Source of the DNA: Chloroflexota bacterium
Lineage (GTDB): Bacteria > Chloroflexota > Anaerolineae > Caldilineales > Caldilineaceae
Direction of reading: 5' to 3'
DNA: 64,000 bases
NCBI GenBank assembly: GCA_016861025.1
Contig: BOKO01000003.1
Location: forward strand, 124,001 to 188,000
The translations under genes and the position numbers were made by a program. Within the stretch, counting starts at the first letter, position 1. Every line of letters starts with the position of its first letter. The notes beneath the pieces are model-generated. The model saw only the letters and a list, made by a program, of their open reading frames with translations. It searched no databases and was not told where the DNA came from. Of this stretch, positions 10,003-19,240 are shown piece by piece.

Positions 10003-11139
10003 TCAAACGGCCGTAGCCTCGACAACAGACGACTCGAGCGAGTGATCCTCGACAGCGAACGCCTCGATGCTGGATTGGCGTCCCTTCAACTGACGCAGCC
10101 CCCACGATTGAAATTCGATGTCTTTCCACTCTGGCAAAGTTCTATCTAGCCGCTGGTAAGTGTCCGCTGAAATCAACACTTGACCAGGCTCGCATGCCTC
10201 CTCCAGGCGTTTGGCGAGATTGACGGCGTCGCCGATTGCGGTGTAGTTCATCAACACTGCTGCGCCGATATTGCCGACAATCGCCTCGCCGGTGTGAATC
10301 CCGATGCGCACGGAAAGGCGATGTGTACGGCTTTGGTTGCGCCGGTGGATTTCGCGGCGCATGGCGACGGCGCTGAGCACAGCTCGCTGTGCGTGATCGA
10401 CATAGGTTGTCGGCGCGTTGAAGATCGCCATGAAGCCATCACCCATGATCTTGTCCATGAAACCGCCATGTTCGATGACGATATTGGGCAAAAAGGCGAA
10501 GTATTCGTTGAGAATCTGGACAACATCGTCAGGTGGCAGACGCTCCGAGAGGGGCGTGAAATCGGCGAAATCAAGAAAAAGCGTCGTGACCACCTCGCGT
10601 ACTCCGCCCAACTGCGGCGGCATCGGGCTGTTGAGCAGAGTTTCGATCAGCGGCTTTGCCATGTATTGACGAAAGCGCTGATTGGCGGCGATCAACTCGG
10701 CTTGCAGGTTAGCGTTGCGACGGCGCAACCGCACCTTGTCCATCACTTGACGAATGCTGAGACGAATCGTTTTCAGACGAAACGGTTTGTTGACGTAATC
10801 GTCGGCGCCACCCAGCATCGACCTGACCGCCAGTTGCTCCGAAGTCAGGGCGCTGACCATGATGACGCCGCACAGCTTGTCACGCTGGCGTAGGGCGTTG
10901 AGCACCTCCAGCCCATCCATTTTGGGGATCACGACGTCCAACAGCACAAGGTCGGGATGCACGGCGTCGAACACCTGCACAGCTTGCTCTCCATCGGTTG
11001 CCTCGTAGAGATCATGGCCGTCCGCCTGGAGCAGGCGACGCACCAGTTGGAGCGTAGCGGGTTCGTCATCGACCAACAGGATCTTCAGCGGTTGCGAACC
11101 AGTGAGCTTTGGTGAATCCAACAAACCATCGAACGACAT
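10003..11139 (-). CDS. Response regulator with class III adenylate/guanylate cyclase domain
   Basis: A 378-residue two-domain signalling protein that probably makes a cyclic nucleotide in response to phosphorylation. The receiver domain (residues 18-130) has the acidic pair D24/D25, phospho-acceptor D68 (LVLLDVVIPKMDG) and K118 (DYVNKPF). A helical linker leads to the cyclase domain (about 180-350). In that domain the metal-binding D190 (TLFLDFADFT) and D234 (DKIMGDGFMAIF) are present, as are the Asn and Arg of the GDAVNLAKRLE motif, so catalysis looks intact. Whether it makes cAMP or cGMP cannot be read by eye. No cognate kinase is adjacent. It is transcribed divergently from a GAF-domain gene 86 bases away, which may share its regulation. 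Confidence 0.92.
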   Translation of the reverse strand: MSFDGLLDSPKLTGSQPLKILLVDDEPATLQLVRRLLQADGHDLYEATDGEQAVQVFDAVHPDLVLLDVVIPKMDGLEVLNALRQRDKLCGVIMVSALTSEQLAVRSMLGGADDYVNKPFRLKTIRLSIRQVMDKVRLRRRNANLQAELIAANQRFRQYMAKPLIETLLNSPMPPQLGGVREVVTTLFLDFADFTPLSERLPPDDVVQILNEYFAFLPNIVIEHGGFMDKIMGDGFMAIFNAPTTYVDHAQRAVLSAVAMRREIHRRNQSRTHRLSVRIGIHTGEAIVGNIGAAVLMNYTAIGDAVNLAKRLEEACEPGQVLISADTYQRLDRTLPEWKDIEFQSWGLRQLKGRQSSIEAFAVEDHSLESSVVEATAV

Positions 11140-11225
11140 ACGCCCCTTCTTCCAACAGTTTACAACTCTGCTCGATTGTAATACGATTATAGTACATTAC
11201 CTGCAAATATAGTTAGGGGGCTTTG

Positions 11226-12482
11226 TTGACTACTTCCAGCGGTGTCTCACTGGCAGGTTTGATTGCAGAACAGCTTGCGCAGATCGAATCTGCTCTGGAT
11301 GCAGCAGCTGCGTTGTTCAAGAATAGATTCGATGAAGGCGCCTCCCCTTTTGAATTTGCCAACGGGTCTGTCAATGATCGCGCCCTTCCGGTCGACTATG
11401 CGGGCATTGCCGAGAGCGTGCACGCGCTGCAGCGACAGGTCGATCGCCTGTTGTTTCTGAATCAGTGCACACTGTTGTTTGGTTCGCCGCTTTCCCTCTC
11501 CGATGTTGTTACACAGCTGATGGATGCGCTGTGGCAGCGTCACCAGCTCGCTTTCGCCGGGCTTGTCTTGGGCGAGTCAGAATTGGGTCCCTATTTCTAC
11601 TACGATCTGCGCGGTGTGCTCGACGCACGGCGCTATCTTTATAAACAGTGCCCTCTGCCCCTGTGGGGCGAGCTGGCGCGCGCACTGGTGCGTCGCCTTG
11701 ACCCAGAAGAACCTGATTATCTCTTGATCTCGCATATAGATCAAGCAAAGCGCCCCACGCCAGAAGAGTTTCCGTGGATGCCGCGCACCGGCTCTTTGAT
11801 GATCATACCTTTGCGTAAGGAGGCGGTTGCAGTTGGCGCGCTCATTCTGGGCAGTTCAAGACCGGAGAATTTTCTCGACATCGAGTTGCGCATGGAGCTG
11901 GTGGAGTTCGCCATCGTCGCCGCCCATGCAATCATCAGCGCCGAGGCGCAGGAGGAAATCCAGGCGCGCACCGGACAGTTGGCTGGTCTGCAATTGTTTA
12001 CACGTTCGCTTGCTGCAACGACATCCACGAATCGGCTGATAGGGACTATTGTCAGCGGCGTTGCTGAGCTGATGGACGCCTCAAGCACGCTTATGGCATT
12101 TCATCTTGACCTGACCAATGCAAAGCTGAGAGAGCTTCTGCTGGCTGCACCGGGCGCCTACAGCAACCAACAACTGGTAGGGGTCGCTGCCAACGACGAT
12201 GCATCGATCTTGTTGGCGAAGCTTCATCGCATCTTGCAATGGACGATCGATGCGGCGCAATCGCTCTTTCTTGACCCTTCACAGCCGCTCGAATCGCCGG
12301 AAAATCTCTACTACAACGAGAGCGGCAGAGCGATGTTAGCGCCGATCATTGTTGGCGAGAACTCACTGGGGGCGCTGTATGTCGAGGCGGCCCCCACCAG
12401 GTCGGGATACGATGAAGAGGACATGGTCGTCTTGCGCACTGCGATAAACACAATTGCTATTCTTTTGAAGCAAATTAGCTGA
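11226..12482 (+). CDS. GAF-domain sensor-like protein
   Basis: A 418-residue cytoplasmic protein with no recognisable output domain. Two GAF-like regions are suggested. One lies around residues 85-245 (MIIPLRKEAVAVGALILGSS followed by a long helix). The second lies around 255-415 (MLAPIIVGENSLGALYVEA and EEDMVVLRTAINTIAILL). The start is a TTG: an AGGGGG site ends at 11220, 2 bases from a first TTG at 11223 and 5 bases from the TTG at 11226, which I prefer. Divergent from the REC-cyclase gene, it may act in the same pathway; GAF domains often bind cyclic nucleotides, but nothing in the sequence proves that here. Confidence 0.75.
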   Translation: MTTSSGVSLAGLIAEQLAQIESALDAAAALFKNRFDEGASPFEFANGSVNDRALPVDYAGIAESVHALQRQVDRLLFLNQCTLLFGSPLSLSDVVTQLMDALWQRHQLAFAGLVLGESELGPYFYYDLRGVLDARRYLYKQCPLPLWGELARALVRRLDPEEPDYLLISHIDQAKRPTPEEFPWMPRTGSLMIIPLRKEAVAVGALILGSSRPENFLDIELRMELVEFAIVAAHAIISAEAQEEIQARTGQLAGLQLFTRSLAATTSTNRLIGTIVSGVAELMDASSTLMAFHLDLTNAKLRELLLAAPGAYSNQQLVGVAANDDASILLAKLHRILQWTIDAAQSLFLDPSQPLESPENLYYNESGRAMLAPIIVGENSLGALYVEAAPTRSGYDEEDMVVLRTAINTIAILLKQIS

Positions 12483-12555
12483 GACGCCGACGCCCCTTCA
12501 GCCACTATGACCGACAACCCTTCCGTATTCACTGTTCTCCAGGATCACCGCCAGG

Positions 12556-13326
12556 TCATTCATGCACGATGACGAGCGTACCCGGGTTGCTGCTCGTGCT
12601 TCTAAACCACGTTGTCTTTCCATCCCAGACAGGCCCCGCCCAATCGAAGAGCCATTTGGCGTCGGCATTGGTCATGTTGATGCATCCGCGGCTTTTCGGT
12701 TTCCCGAAATCGCTGTGCCAGTAGGTGCCGTGAAACGCATACTCCGAGTAGAAATACTGCACCCATTGCACGTTGGGCAAATAATAGTAATATGCGCCGC
12801 TCCCGCCCGACATTGTCTGCGCCCGCACTTTGGTGCGAATGCGAAATACGCCTTGAACTGTAGGTGTGCGCGGCAGACCTGACGAGATCACAAAGCCGCG
12901 AATTGCCCGCCCGTTCTCGTATACGATTGTGACCTGCTCGCTGAGATCAACGCGTATCCAGCGATCTTCGTCCGGCATTTCGATCGGAGTCAGGCGGGCA
13001 AGGTCTTCAGTTGTAGGAATAAACGCCGTGGTGCGATTCTCGATGTCGCTCATCGGCGCACGCTTGATCAGCGGCCCAACCAGCGGCTCAGAAAAAGGCA
13101 ACGGCGGTTTGTCAAGCGGTCGCGGCAGGCTCGCCGTGATCGGCAGAAGCGGCAGCGCAGACGCACGGGAAACGCCGGTCTCGCGCCGCGGCGTCGATGA
13201 TGCGCCGCTCTCGTCAGCATAGGCAGGGATCGCCTCTCCCACACTCGATGAGAGAAGCAACAGGATCGCCAGCCCTCCAAACAGGAACCGACGCATGATC
13301 GCGTGGTGAAAGATTTGTTCGAACAA
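12556..13326 (-). CDS. Exported L,D-transpeptidase (YkuD domain)
   Basis: Forms or remodels 3-3 cross-links or protein anchors in peptidoglycan outside the membrane. The 256-residue protein has an N-terminal signal segment (FLFGGLAILLLLSSSVG), a Pro-rich spacer and a C-terminal YkuD domain. The catalytic region is FHGTYWHSDFGKPKSRGCIN, with the nucleophilic Cys. The residue before Gly-Cys is Arg rather than the His of SHGC, a variation seen in some family members. The start appears to be a TTG with an AGGA site 7 bases upstream; an ATG ten codons later lacks a ribosome site. A paralogue with LysM repeats lies immediately upstream in the same orientation. It converges with the GAF gene. Confidence 0.88.
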   Translation of the reverse strand: MFEQIFHHAIMRRFLFGGLAILLLLSSSVGEAIPAYADESGASSTPRRETGVSRASALPLLPITASLPRPLDKPPLPFSEPLVGPLIKRAPMSDIENRTTAFIPTTEDLARLTPIEMPDEDRWIRVDLSEQVTIVYENGRAIRGFVISSGLPRTPTVQGVFRIRTKVRAQTMSGGSGAYYYYLPNVQWVQYFYSEYAFHGTYWHSDFGKPKSRGCINMTNADAKWLFDWAGPVWDGKTTWFRSTSSNPGTLVIVHE

Positions 13327-13444
13327 CTCGCGTTCCTTTCTATGTCTGCGGCGAAGCCGTCGCCAAGATTCTATGGCGCAATCAGCCGCTATTCTATCGC
13401 ATTTCGTCGCAGCGCGCTAACAGTGTCGGAGTTGCTTCATGTCT

Positions 13445-13479
13445 GGTGCAAGGCAAGCGTTCGCAACTTGCCTTGCACC
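13445..13479. terminator. Strong hairpin after the LysM transpeptidase gene
   Basis: A perfect 13-bp inverted repeat (GGTGCAAGGCAAG and its complement) with a 9-base loop begins 12 bases past the stop of the LysM-YkuD gene. There is no U-tract on the minus-strand side, so it may stabilise or process the message rather than act as a full intrinsic terminator. Confidence 0.55.
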
Positions 13480-13490
13480 CTTTTAGCAGC

Positions 13491-14588
13491 TCAGTAGCGC
13501 ACGTACACCTCGGTGCCGGGCGCCGCCCAATTGTAGAGCATCTCGGCTTCGTTCGGGCGCATGTTGACGCAGCCGTGGCTCATTGGCGCGCCAAAATTGT
13601 TGTGCCAATAAGCGCCATGAATTGCATACGCGCCATAGAAATACATTACCCATGGCACATTCGGCAGATCGTAACCAGGCCCGGTCATACGCTGCGCCTT
13701 GTACTTCGCACCGATTGTAAAGCGCCCCGTCACTGTCGGCGTGGCAGCGCGACCACTGCTGATCTTGGTGAACATCACTGCGACGTCGCCTTGCCAGGCG
13801 GTCAGCGTCTGATTGGTCAGGTCGATCTCGATCCAGCGTTTGCCGTCGACCGGCGCAGCCACCAGATTGAGCGTTGTCTCTGGCAGCGTGTTGGCGCGCA
13901 CGCGCAGTCGTTGTCCGACCCACACGAAATTCGGATTCGGCAGGCCGTTGGCTGTCAACAGCGCCTGCACTGTCGTCTTATATTTGGCTGCTATACCAGC
14001 CAGCGTGTCGCCTGCCTGTACAACATAAATCTCGTCGGCGACTGCGGGCTTGGGTGCATTGGCGGCGGCAGGAGCAACCGCTTCGACGCGCGCGGTCACG
14101 CGCAACTTTTGCCCGACCCAGATCATGTTGGCGTTAGCGATGCTGTTGAGCCGCATCAAATCGCCGGTGGTCATGCCGTAGGATTTGGCGATCTCGGATA
14201 AGGTCTGTCCGCGCGCCACAATGTGGTAGCCATTGTCGCCCGGCAGCCGATTGCTGGCGGCCGGCGCCAGCGCGTTCGGCGTATACGCACTGCCCGGAAT
14301 CTGAATTTTCTGGCCCACAAAAACCAGATTTGGGTTGATAATGCCGTTGTAGGCGGCTAACTCTTGCATTGTCAGGCCGTAACGGTTGGCGATGAGCGAA
14401 AGATTCTCACCGCCTGATACGACGTGAACTGTCTCCTGTGCATGGGCCGGCTGAACCAGCCAGAGCCACGCCGTCAACGCTGCAAGCACCGCCGCCAGCC
14501 GCACACCGGCGCCCAGCGATTGCAGAAAGCCATGGGGAGTGGACGGGGCGCACGGAGTCCCGTCCGAGTGTCTGTTGGGGTGTCGCAT
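13491..14588 (-). CDS. LysM-containing L,D-transpeptidase
   Basis: A peptidoglycan-binding and remodelling enzyme of 365 residues. After a signal peptide (LAAVLAALTAWLWLVQPAHAQ) come three LysM repeats at about residues 53-97, 117-160 and 183-227. Each has the pattern HVVSGGENLSLIANRYG followed by INPNLVFVGQKIQIP. The YkuD domain spans about 240-365, with the catalytic block HGAYWHNNFGAPMSHGCVNM containing the canonical SHGC. I chose the ATG at 14588 because GAGAGG lies 5 bases upstream; a GTG six codons earlier is possible. The LysM repeats tether it to the wall, unlike the LysM-free paralogue downstream. The gene lies just downstream of tRNA-Leu on the same strand. Confidence 0.94.
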   Translation of the reverse strand: MRHPNRHSDGTPCAPSTPHGFLQSLGAGVRLAAVLAALTAWLWLVQPAHAQETVHVVSGGENLSLIANRYGLTMQELAAYNGIINPNLVFVGQKIQIPGSAYTPNALAPAASNRLPGDNGYHIVARGQTLSEIAKSYGMTTGDLMRLNSIANANMIWVGQKLRVTARVEAVAPAAANAPKPAVADEIYVVQAGDTLAGIAAKYKTTVQALLTANGLPNPNFVWVGQRLRVRANTLPETTLNLVAAPVDGKRWIEIDLTNQTLTAWQGDVAVMFTKISSGRAATPTVTGRFTIGAKYKAQRMTGPGYDLPNVPWVMYFYGAYAIHGAYWHNNFGAPMSHGCVNMRPNEAEMLYNWAAPGTEVYVRY

Positions 14589-14625
14589 TGCATCCTCTCT
14601 GTTCACTCATCTGGCCCTCCCCCAG

Positions 14626-14707
<82 letters not shown>

Positions 14708-14902
14708 GCACGATTCGGTGTACTGTACATAGATTGCACCCAAATTAGGGCGAAAACCGAATCATCACTATCATATTCGCAGTGACGCTTATTGTCAACC
14801 ATTTTTATTACATCAAATACATTATTTTCCCAGTAAGATTGCAGACGAATGGCGGCTTGTGACGCATCATCGTCCAGGTGAAGTTTTGATAAGGGCAGCA
14901 TC

Positions 14903-15664
14903 ATGAATCAACCAATTCCTATTCAATTTCCACCTTCATTGGCTGTCTTTGGCAGTCATCGTTCGGTGCGCTTTTTCCGAACCGACCCGTTGGCGCCGGG
15001 CGACCTCGACCTGATTGTTGAGGCGGGACGCCGCGCGCCCACCGACGCACAAGGACACATGTACGCCTTCGTGCGCATCACCGACCGCACAGTGCGCGAC
15101 CGGCTGGCGACACTGTGCGCCAACCAACAGCATATTCGCGACGCCGCAGAATTCTTTGTGGTTTGTCTAGATGTGCACCGCCTGCGTCGGCTGGTCGAAC
15201 ACCGCGGCGGCGAATGGGGAATGCGCGAACGAATTGCCTTGCTCTACGGCGCCACCGACGCCACGATGGTTGCACAGAACATGGTCGTCGCCGCCGAGAC
15301 GCTCGGCTACGGAACTTGCTACATCGGCGCCGTGCAAAACAATGTCGATGTGATCGCGGCTGAGCTGGGGCTGCCAGCCGGCGTACTGCCGATCTACGGG
15401 CTGTGCATCGGCGTCATCGATCCTGCGCACTATCCACCGGTCGTCAAACCGCGCATCCCGCGTGCGCTCTGTTTCTTCGAGAATCGCTACCCGGCGGAGT
15501 TCAGCGCCGCTGAGTTAGAGTCGGCGTATACCGCCATGAGCGTCAAGCGTGAATGGTACGAAGCGGTCGGCGCCTATTTCGCAGTAGGGGGTGTGATGGA
15601 AAAACGAGAGCCGGTGATGGCGCGCGCGTGGCGTCAGCAGGCGCTTGACCCAAAGCCGGTGTGA
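14903..15664 (+). CDS. Nitroreductase-family FMN oxidoreductase (NfsA-like)
   Basis: A 253-residue NAD(P)H-dependent flavoprotein of the nitroreductase superfamily. The N-terminal SHRSVRFFRTDPL motif is the FMN-phosphate-binding Arg-Ser-Arg region. GATDATMVAQNMVVAAETLG and YGTCYIGAVQNN are the conserved helix and Gly-rich loop of the NfsA/FRP branch, and LPIYGLCIGV is the conserved beta-strand. The physiological substrate is not predictable; quinone or nitroaromatic reduction is typical. An AAGGGC site precedes the ATG. The stop is 6 bases before the RqcH-like gene, so they may share a transcript, though no functional link is evident. Confidence 0.9.
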   Translation: MNQPIPIQFPPSLAVFGSHRSVRFFRTDPLAPGDLDLIVEAGRRAPTDAQGHMYAFVRITDRTVRDRLATLCANQQHIRDAAEFFVVCLDVHRLRRLVEHRGGEWGMRERIALLYGATDATMVAQNMVVAAETLGYGTCYIGAVQNNVDVIAAELGLPAGVLPIYGLCIGVIDPAHYPPVVKPRIPRALCFFENRYPAEFSAAELESAYTAMSVKREWYEAVGAYFAVGGVMEKREPVMARAWRQQALDPKPV

Positions 15665-15670
15665 CCGATT

Positions 15671-17407
15671 ATGCATTTTGACGCATTGACGCTGGCTTGC
15701 GTGGTCGCCGAATTACAGCGCGATCTCTGCCCCGGGCGCATCCAACAGGTGTTGCTCGTCGATGCGCACGCCATTGGCTTCGAGATTTACACGCCGGGCG
15801 TGCGCCATCAATTGCTGCTTGCACTACAGCCAGGAACGGCGCGCGTGCATACAGTCTCCTACAAGCTGCGGCGCGGCGTCGAAAAGGATTCACCGCTGCT
15901 CTTGCTGCTGCGCAAATATGCGCGCGGCGCACTGCTCGTCGCCGTCGAACAGCCCGATCCGACCGAACGCGTGCTTCGCTTTGCGCTGGAACACCCCGAA
16001 CACGGCGCAACGACGCTGCTCGTGGAGCTGATCGGACGCCAACCCAACGCGATCCTGGTCAATCCTGCGGGCCGCATCCTGGAATGTCTGTATCGTCTGC
16101 CTGCAAGCGACGCCGGGCGCAGCGTGTTGCCGGGACAACACTACGTCGCGCCGCCAGCGCTCGCCAGGCTGTTGCCGGTTGACAATGGTGATGATGACTA
16201 TTACACGCGTCTGGCGCAGATCGTCGCACAGCCCGGCCCGTTGTGGAAAGCGCTGGTGGCCGGCGTCGCCGGTCTCAGCCCGACGGCGGCGCGCGAGATT
16301 GCCTGGCGCGCCGAGAACGCCGCCATAGGCGAGGGGGTGGCTGTGCTTGCAGTCGTTCAGGCGCTGCAGGAGCTATGGGCGCCGCTTCATCGCGGCGGAT
16401 GGAAGCCCGGAATAATTGAAGAAGAGGGAGCAGTGGTCGGCTTTGCGGCATATCCCGTCCATTTCCGCGGACGCTTTGTCGAGCAGCCGTCGATGAGCGC
16501 TACACTGGAGCGCTATTACGCCGAAGCCAATGCTGCACGGGCGATCGATGCGTACGCCGCGCAGCGCGGGCAGGTGTTGGCGCAGGTGAAGCGCGCGCTG
16601 ACACAGCTTGAGCGGCGGCTTGCGGCGCTCGACGGCGACGAACCGCCGCCCGGCGCGGCTGAAGCACTGCGCACGCAGGCAAACTGGTTGTTGGCGCTCG
16701 GCGGGCAGATCGAGCCGGGGGAGACAACGTTGGTTGTGGATGTGGGGAACGAGACGCTTCACATAGCGCTTGACCCGCTGCTGTCGCCGGTGGAGCAGGC
16801 GCAGCGTATGTTCAAGCGTGCGGCCAAACTTGCACGCGCCGCTGAAATCATTCCGCAACGCCGCGCCGAATTGCTGGCTGACCGTGAATTATTGGAACAG
16901 CTTGCGCTCGACGCCCAGCGCGCCGCCAATCAACCGGAGCTGGCCGCGGTGGTGGAAGAACTGCGCGCCGCCGGTTTTCTGCGCCAGGCAAATCAGCGCA
17001 CACCGCGCGTTAAGGGCGTCGGGGGCGGGCCGTTGCGCTTTCGCACCGCGCATGGGGGCGAAATTCTTGTCGGACGCAACGCACGCCAGAATGAGCTGGT
17101 CACTTTCAAGCTGGCTCATCCACACGATCTATGGCTGCATGTTCGCGGCGCACCAGGGTCGCACGTGGTGCTGCGCGCGCCGGCTTCGCCGCCCGACGAG
17201 CGCGATGTGGTGATTGCCGCACAGCTTGCTGCGTATCACTCCAGTTTGCGTGGCGAGCGTCGGGTCGATGTGATCGTCGTCGAGCGGCGTTGGGTGAGCC
17301 GCGCTCCGGGTGGGCGCATAGGACAGGTGCTCGTGGCGCGAGAACGCGTCATCAGTGCGGCGGCGGAAATGCCGGAGGAAGTGGAAGAAAAACCTGAAGA
17401 AACCTGA
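15671..17407 (+). CDS. rqcH: RqcH/NFACT-family ribosome quality-control protein
   Basis: The bacterial Rqc2 homologue, which binds obstructed 50S subunits and recruits tRNA-Ala to add C-terminal alanine tails that mark stalled peptides for degradation. The 578-residue length is normal. The NFACT-N domain begins MHFDALTLACVVAELQRDL and includes LLVELIGRQPNAILV. A long coiled-coil middle (about 270-440) is rich in Ala/Glu/Arg. The C-terminal NFACT-R domain (about 455-560) contains EILVGRNARQNELVTFK and HDLWLHVRGAPGSHVVLR. Older annotations call this a fibronectin-binding protein. The start is 6 bases after the nitroreductase stop and has no strong ribosome site, suggesting coupling. Confidence 0.95.
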   Translation: MHFDALTLACVVAELQRDLCPGRIQQVLLVDAHAIGFEIYTPGVRHQLLLALQPGTARVHTVSYKLRRGVEKDSPLLLLLRKYARGALLVAVEQPDPTERVLRFALEHPEHGATTLLVELIGRQPNAILVNPAGRILECLYRLPASDAGRSVLPGQHYVAPPALARLLPVDNGDDDYYTRLAQIVAQPGPLWKALVAGVAGLSPTAAREIAWRAENAAIGEGVAVLAVVQALQELWAPLHRGGWKPGIIEEEGAVVGFAAYPVHFRGRFVEQPSMSATLERYYAEANAARAIDAYAAQRGQVLAQVKRALTQLERRLAALDGDEPPPGAAEALRTQANWLLALGGQIEPGETTLVVDVGNETLHIALDPLLSPVEQAQRMFKRAAKLARAAEIIPQRRAELLADRELLEQLALDAQRAANQPELAAVVEELRAAGFLRQANQRTPRVKGVGGGPLRFRTAHGGEILVGRNARQNELVTFKLAHPHDLWLHVRGAPGSHVVLRAPASPPDERDVVIAAQLAAYHSSLRGERRVDVIVVERRWVSRAPGGRIGQVLVARERVISAAAEMPEEVEEKPEET

Positions 17408-17462
17408 AGTGTGGATTGTGAAGTTGCACAGGCGGTGGGACGCAGGGTTCCAGCTTCGCCCA

Positions 17463-17897
17463 TCAAAAATCGATGTTGATGCCGCCGCGACGTTTGGGAC
17501 GCTCCTGTGTTTCGCCGGACGGCGGCAGTGGCGGCTCTTCGTCGATCCAGGCGTCAAGAATGGCGCGCAGCGCCAGCAAGCTTTCGCGGCGAGCGGCGTA
17601 GGCGTGCACCCAGAATTCTTCAGGCAAGCCCAGATCGTTGTGACGCAGCTCTTCCAACAGACCGGTGGCGCCGTCGATCATCCACATCAGCGCGTTGAAT
17701 GCTCCTTCGCGCTCTGAAGCGGGACGTCGACCTGGTTTGCTGTAATTGGGACGATAGGCGCGGCGTTGCGCCCGTTGGCGGGCGGTCTGCCGCTGCACTG
17801 TTTCGTCAGCCAGCTCGTCGAGCAGCTCGAAATCGCCGTTCATCTCATTGTCGTAGCGCTCGTCAGGCTCGTCGAAAGATGCGCCATTGCCTCGCAT
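17463..17897 (-). CDS. Small hypothetical protein downstream of the acyltransferase-like gene
   Basis: A 144-residue protein that I do not recognise. The first 60 residues are charged and low in complexity (ELLDELADETVQRQTARQR). A central helix-rich part follows (ALMWMIDGATGLLEELRHND and FWVHAYAARRESLLALRAIL), then a Pro-rich acidic tail ending GGINIDF. There is no signal peptide, membrane segment or known motif. It starts 9 bases after the stop of the gene at 17907-19028, and codon use looks like that of neighbours, so it is probably a genuine second gene of that operon. The ribosome site is weak. Confidence 0.6.
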   Translation of the reverse strand: MRGNGASFDEPDERYDNEMNGDFELLDELADETVQRQTARQRAQRRAYRPNYSKPGRRPASEREGAFNALMWMIDGATGLLEELRHNDLGLPEEFWVHAYAARRESLLALRAILDAWIDEEPPLPPSGETQERPKRRGGINIDF

Positions 17898-17906
17898 GTG
17901 TTTGAC

Positions 17907-19028
17907 TCATTCCACTGTCGGTCGGCGCAACATCACGCGCATGACCTTGTAGTCGTGGGCGCCGAACCGATATTTGTACTCTTCGCCACCTTGCATAAAG
18001 TCGAAAACTCGACAGCCGGACGCGATCGCATATTGAATTGCGTAGCTCAGCAGCACCCAACCTGGGCTGAGCTGTGCATGCGACTCCGGATCGTAGCCTG
18101 AATTATACAGCCAGAAGCGCCGATCATACTCAAAGGCAAAGAGCGTGGCTGCTTTCTCGCCATCGAGAGTGAGAAAGAGCAAACGCAACCGGTCGACCTC
18201 CAACATGCGGCGTGCAATTGCCAGGAAAAAGCGGTGCATCTGCGGCGTCATAAAATCGGCTTTGTCGGCGCGGCTGGAGCGTTGCAGCGCCACGAAGTCG
18301 TCCACCTCGGCTTCGAGCGAGTGCTGAGCCTCGACGAGATGAAAACCGACCGTCGATTCGCGTTCGGCGCGTCGCTGTTTGCGGCGAATCTCGTGGCGCT
18401 GTTTCTTGTCGACCAGACTGTTGAGGTAGTCGTCGTAACGCATGGGCAACAAGAACTGTGGGGCTGTGTCCTCTTGTGAGACGTCGACGTGAAAGCCAGC
18501 CTGCACCGCCATTGTCGAAAGTTCCTGGTAGGTCAGGCTATCCTCCGGCAAGTTGCAGAGATCGACGATGTCCCAGGTGGGCGCTTCGGAGCTATGCAGC
18601 CACTCCAGAAAGGCGGCGTAGACGGGTTTTTCCCAGTCGCGCGCGATGATCAGGTCAAGATAGTCGCTGACCTCGATGCAGCCAACGATGTTGAACTGTC
18701 GTTTGCCGGCATTGGCGCCGTTGGCGATCTCGTGGAGAAACAGCGGCGCAATTCCAACCAGGCGGCTGCTTTGTGCGCAGCGAAACGCCAGAATCCAGAG
18801 CTCGCCCTGTCCGAGTGAATCCCACCACGTCGTCTGCCATTCGTGCGTCAAAAAAATCGAATTGAAGCGAGAGCGGTGCACCAGTTCGTTCCACTCTTCT
18901 TGCAGCACCGCAAAGCCATCAGGCCGGGCATTGGGGCCGTACGCTGTACAGACAAGCGAAGAGTTCTGCTTTGTAATTGTCGTTCTATCTAGCTCAGGCG
19001 CATCCAAAGTCAGACAGTCGCTGTTCAT
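17907..19028 (-). CDS. GNAT/CelD-like acyltransferase
   Basis: A 373-residue protein with the BioF2/CelD-type (Acetyltransf_6) GNAT fold, a family tied to exopolysaccharide or cell-surface modification. Diagnostic parts are the N-terminal ILAFRCAQSSRLVGIAPLFL strand region, the KKQRHEIRRKQRR basic segment and the C-terminal acyl-CoA core, for example FWLYNSGYDPESHAQLSPG. The latter is followed by CRVFDFMQGGEEYKYRFG. The substrate is unknown; cytoplasmic location is expected since no signal is visible. A well-spaced promoter at 19163-19191 serves it, with an inverted repeat over the -10 that could be an operator. It is followed at 9 bases by a small gene. Confidence 0.85.
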   Translation of the reverse strand: MNSDCLTLDAPELDRTTITKQNSSLVCTAYGPNARPDGFAVLQEEWNELVHRSRFNSIFLTHEWQTTWWDSLGQGELWILAFRCAQSSRLVGIAPLFLHEIANGANAGKRQFNIVGCIEVSDYLDLIIARDWEKPVYAAFLEWLHSSEAPTWDIVDLCNLPEDSLTYQELSTMAVQAGFHVDVSQEDTAPQFLLPMRYDDYLNSLVDKKQRHEIRRKQRRAERESTVGFHLVEAQHSLEAEVDDFVALQRSSRADKADFMTPQMHRFFLAIARRMLEVDRLRLLFLTLDGEKAATLFAFEYDRRFWLYNSGYDPESHAQLSPGWVLLSYAIQYAIASGCRVFDFMQGGEEYKYRFGAHDYKVMRVMLRRPTVE

Positions 19029-19144
19029 CAGTTGTAAGTCTTTCTATCGATATTGCACTGGATTCACCAGAGTGCCGTTGGCGTTGCGCATGGACGCCAC
19101 CTTTCCAAACGCAGGTTGGCGCCACATGAATCGTTGTGAGAGCC

Positions 19145-19167
19145 ATACTTTCTGCTCCACAAAGTAT
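19145..19167. promoter_or_regulatory. Inverted repeat overlapping promoter -10, possible operator
   Basis: ATACTTT and its exact complement AAAGTAT are separated by 9 bases. The repeat covers most of the -10 (19163-19168) and the expected start of transcription for the acyltransferase gene, the usual place for a repressor site. It could instead be a leader hairpin. Confidence 0.4.
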
Positions 19168-19191
19168 AGCGGAGGCGCAGAGGTGCAACAA
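19163..19191 (-). promoter_or_regulatory. Sigma70-type promoter for the acyltransferase gene
   Basis: Minus strand: TTGTTG (19186-19191), a 17-base spacer and TATACT (19163-19168), which is 5 of 6 at the -10. The predicted leader is about 128 bases before the ATG at 19028. Confidence 0.6.
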
Positions 19192-19240
19192 GTAGGAGAG
19201 CACACCAAACAGAGAGCGAGTCTCGGTTCGATGCAGCTGA

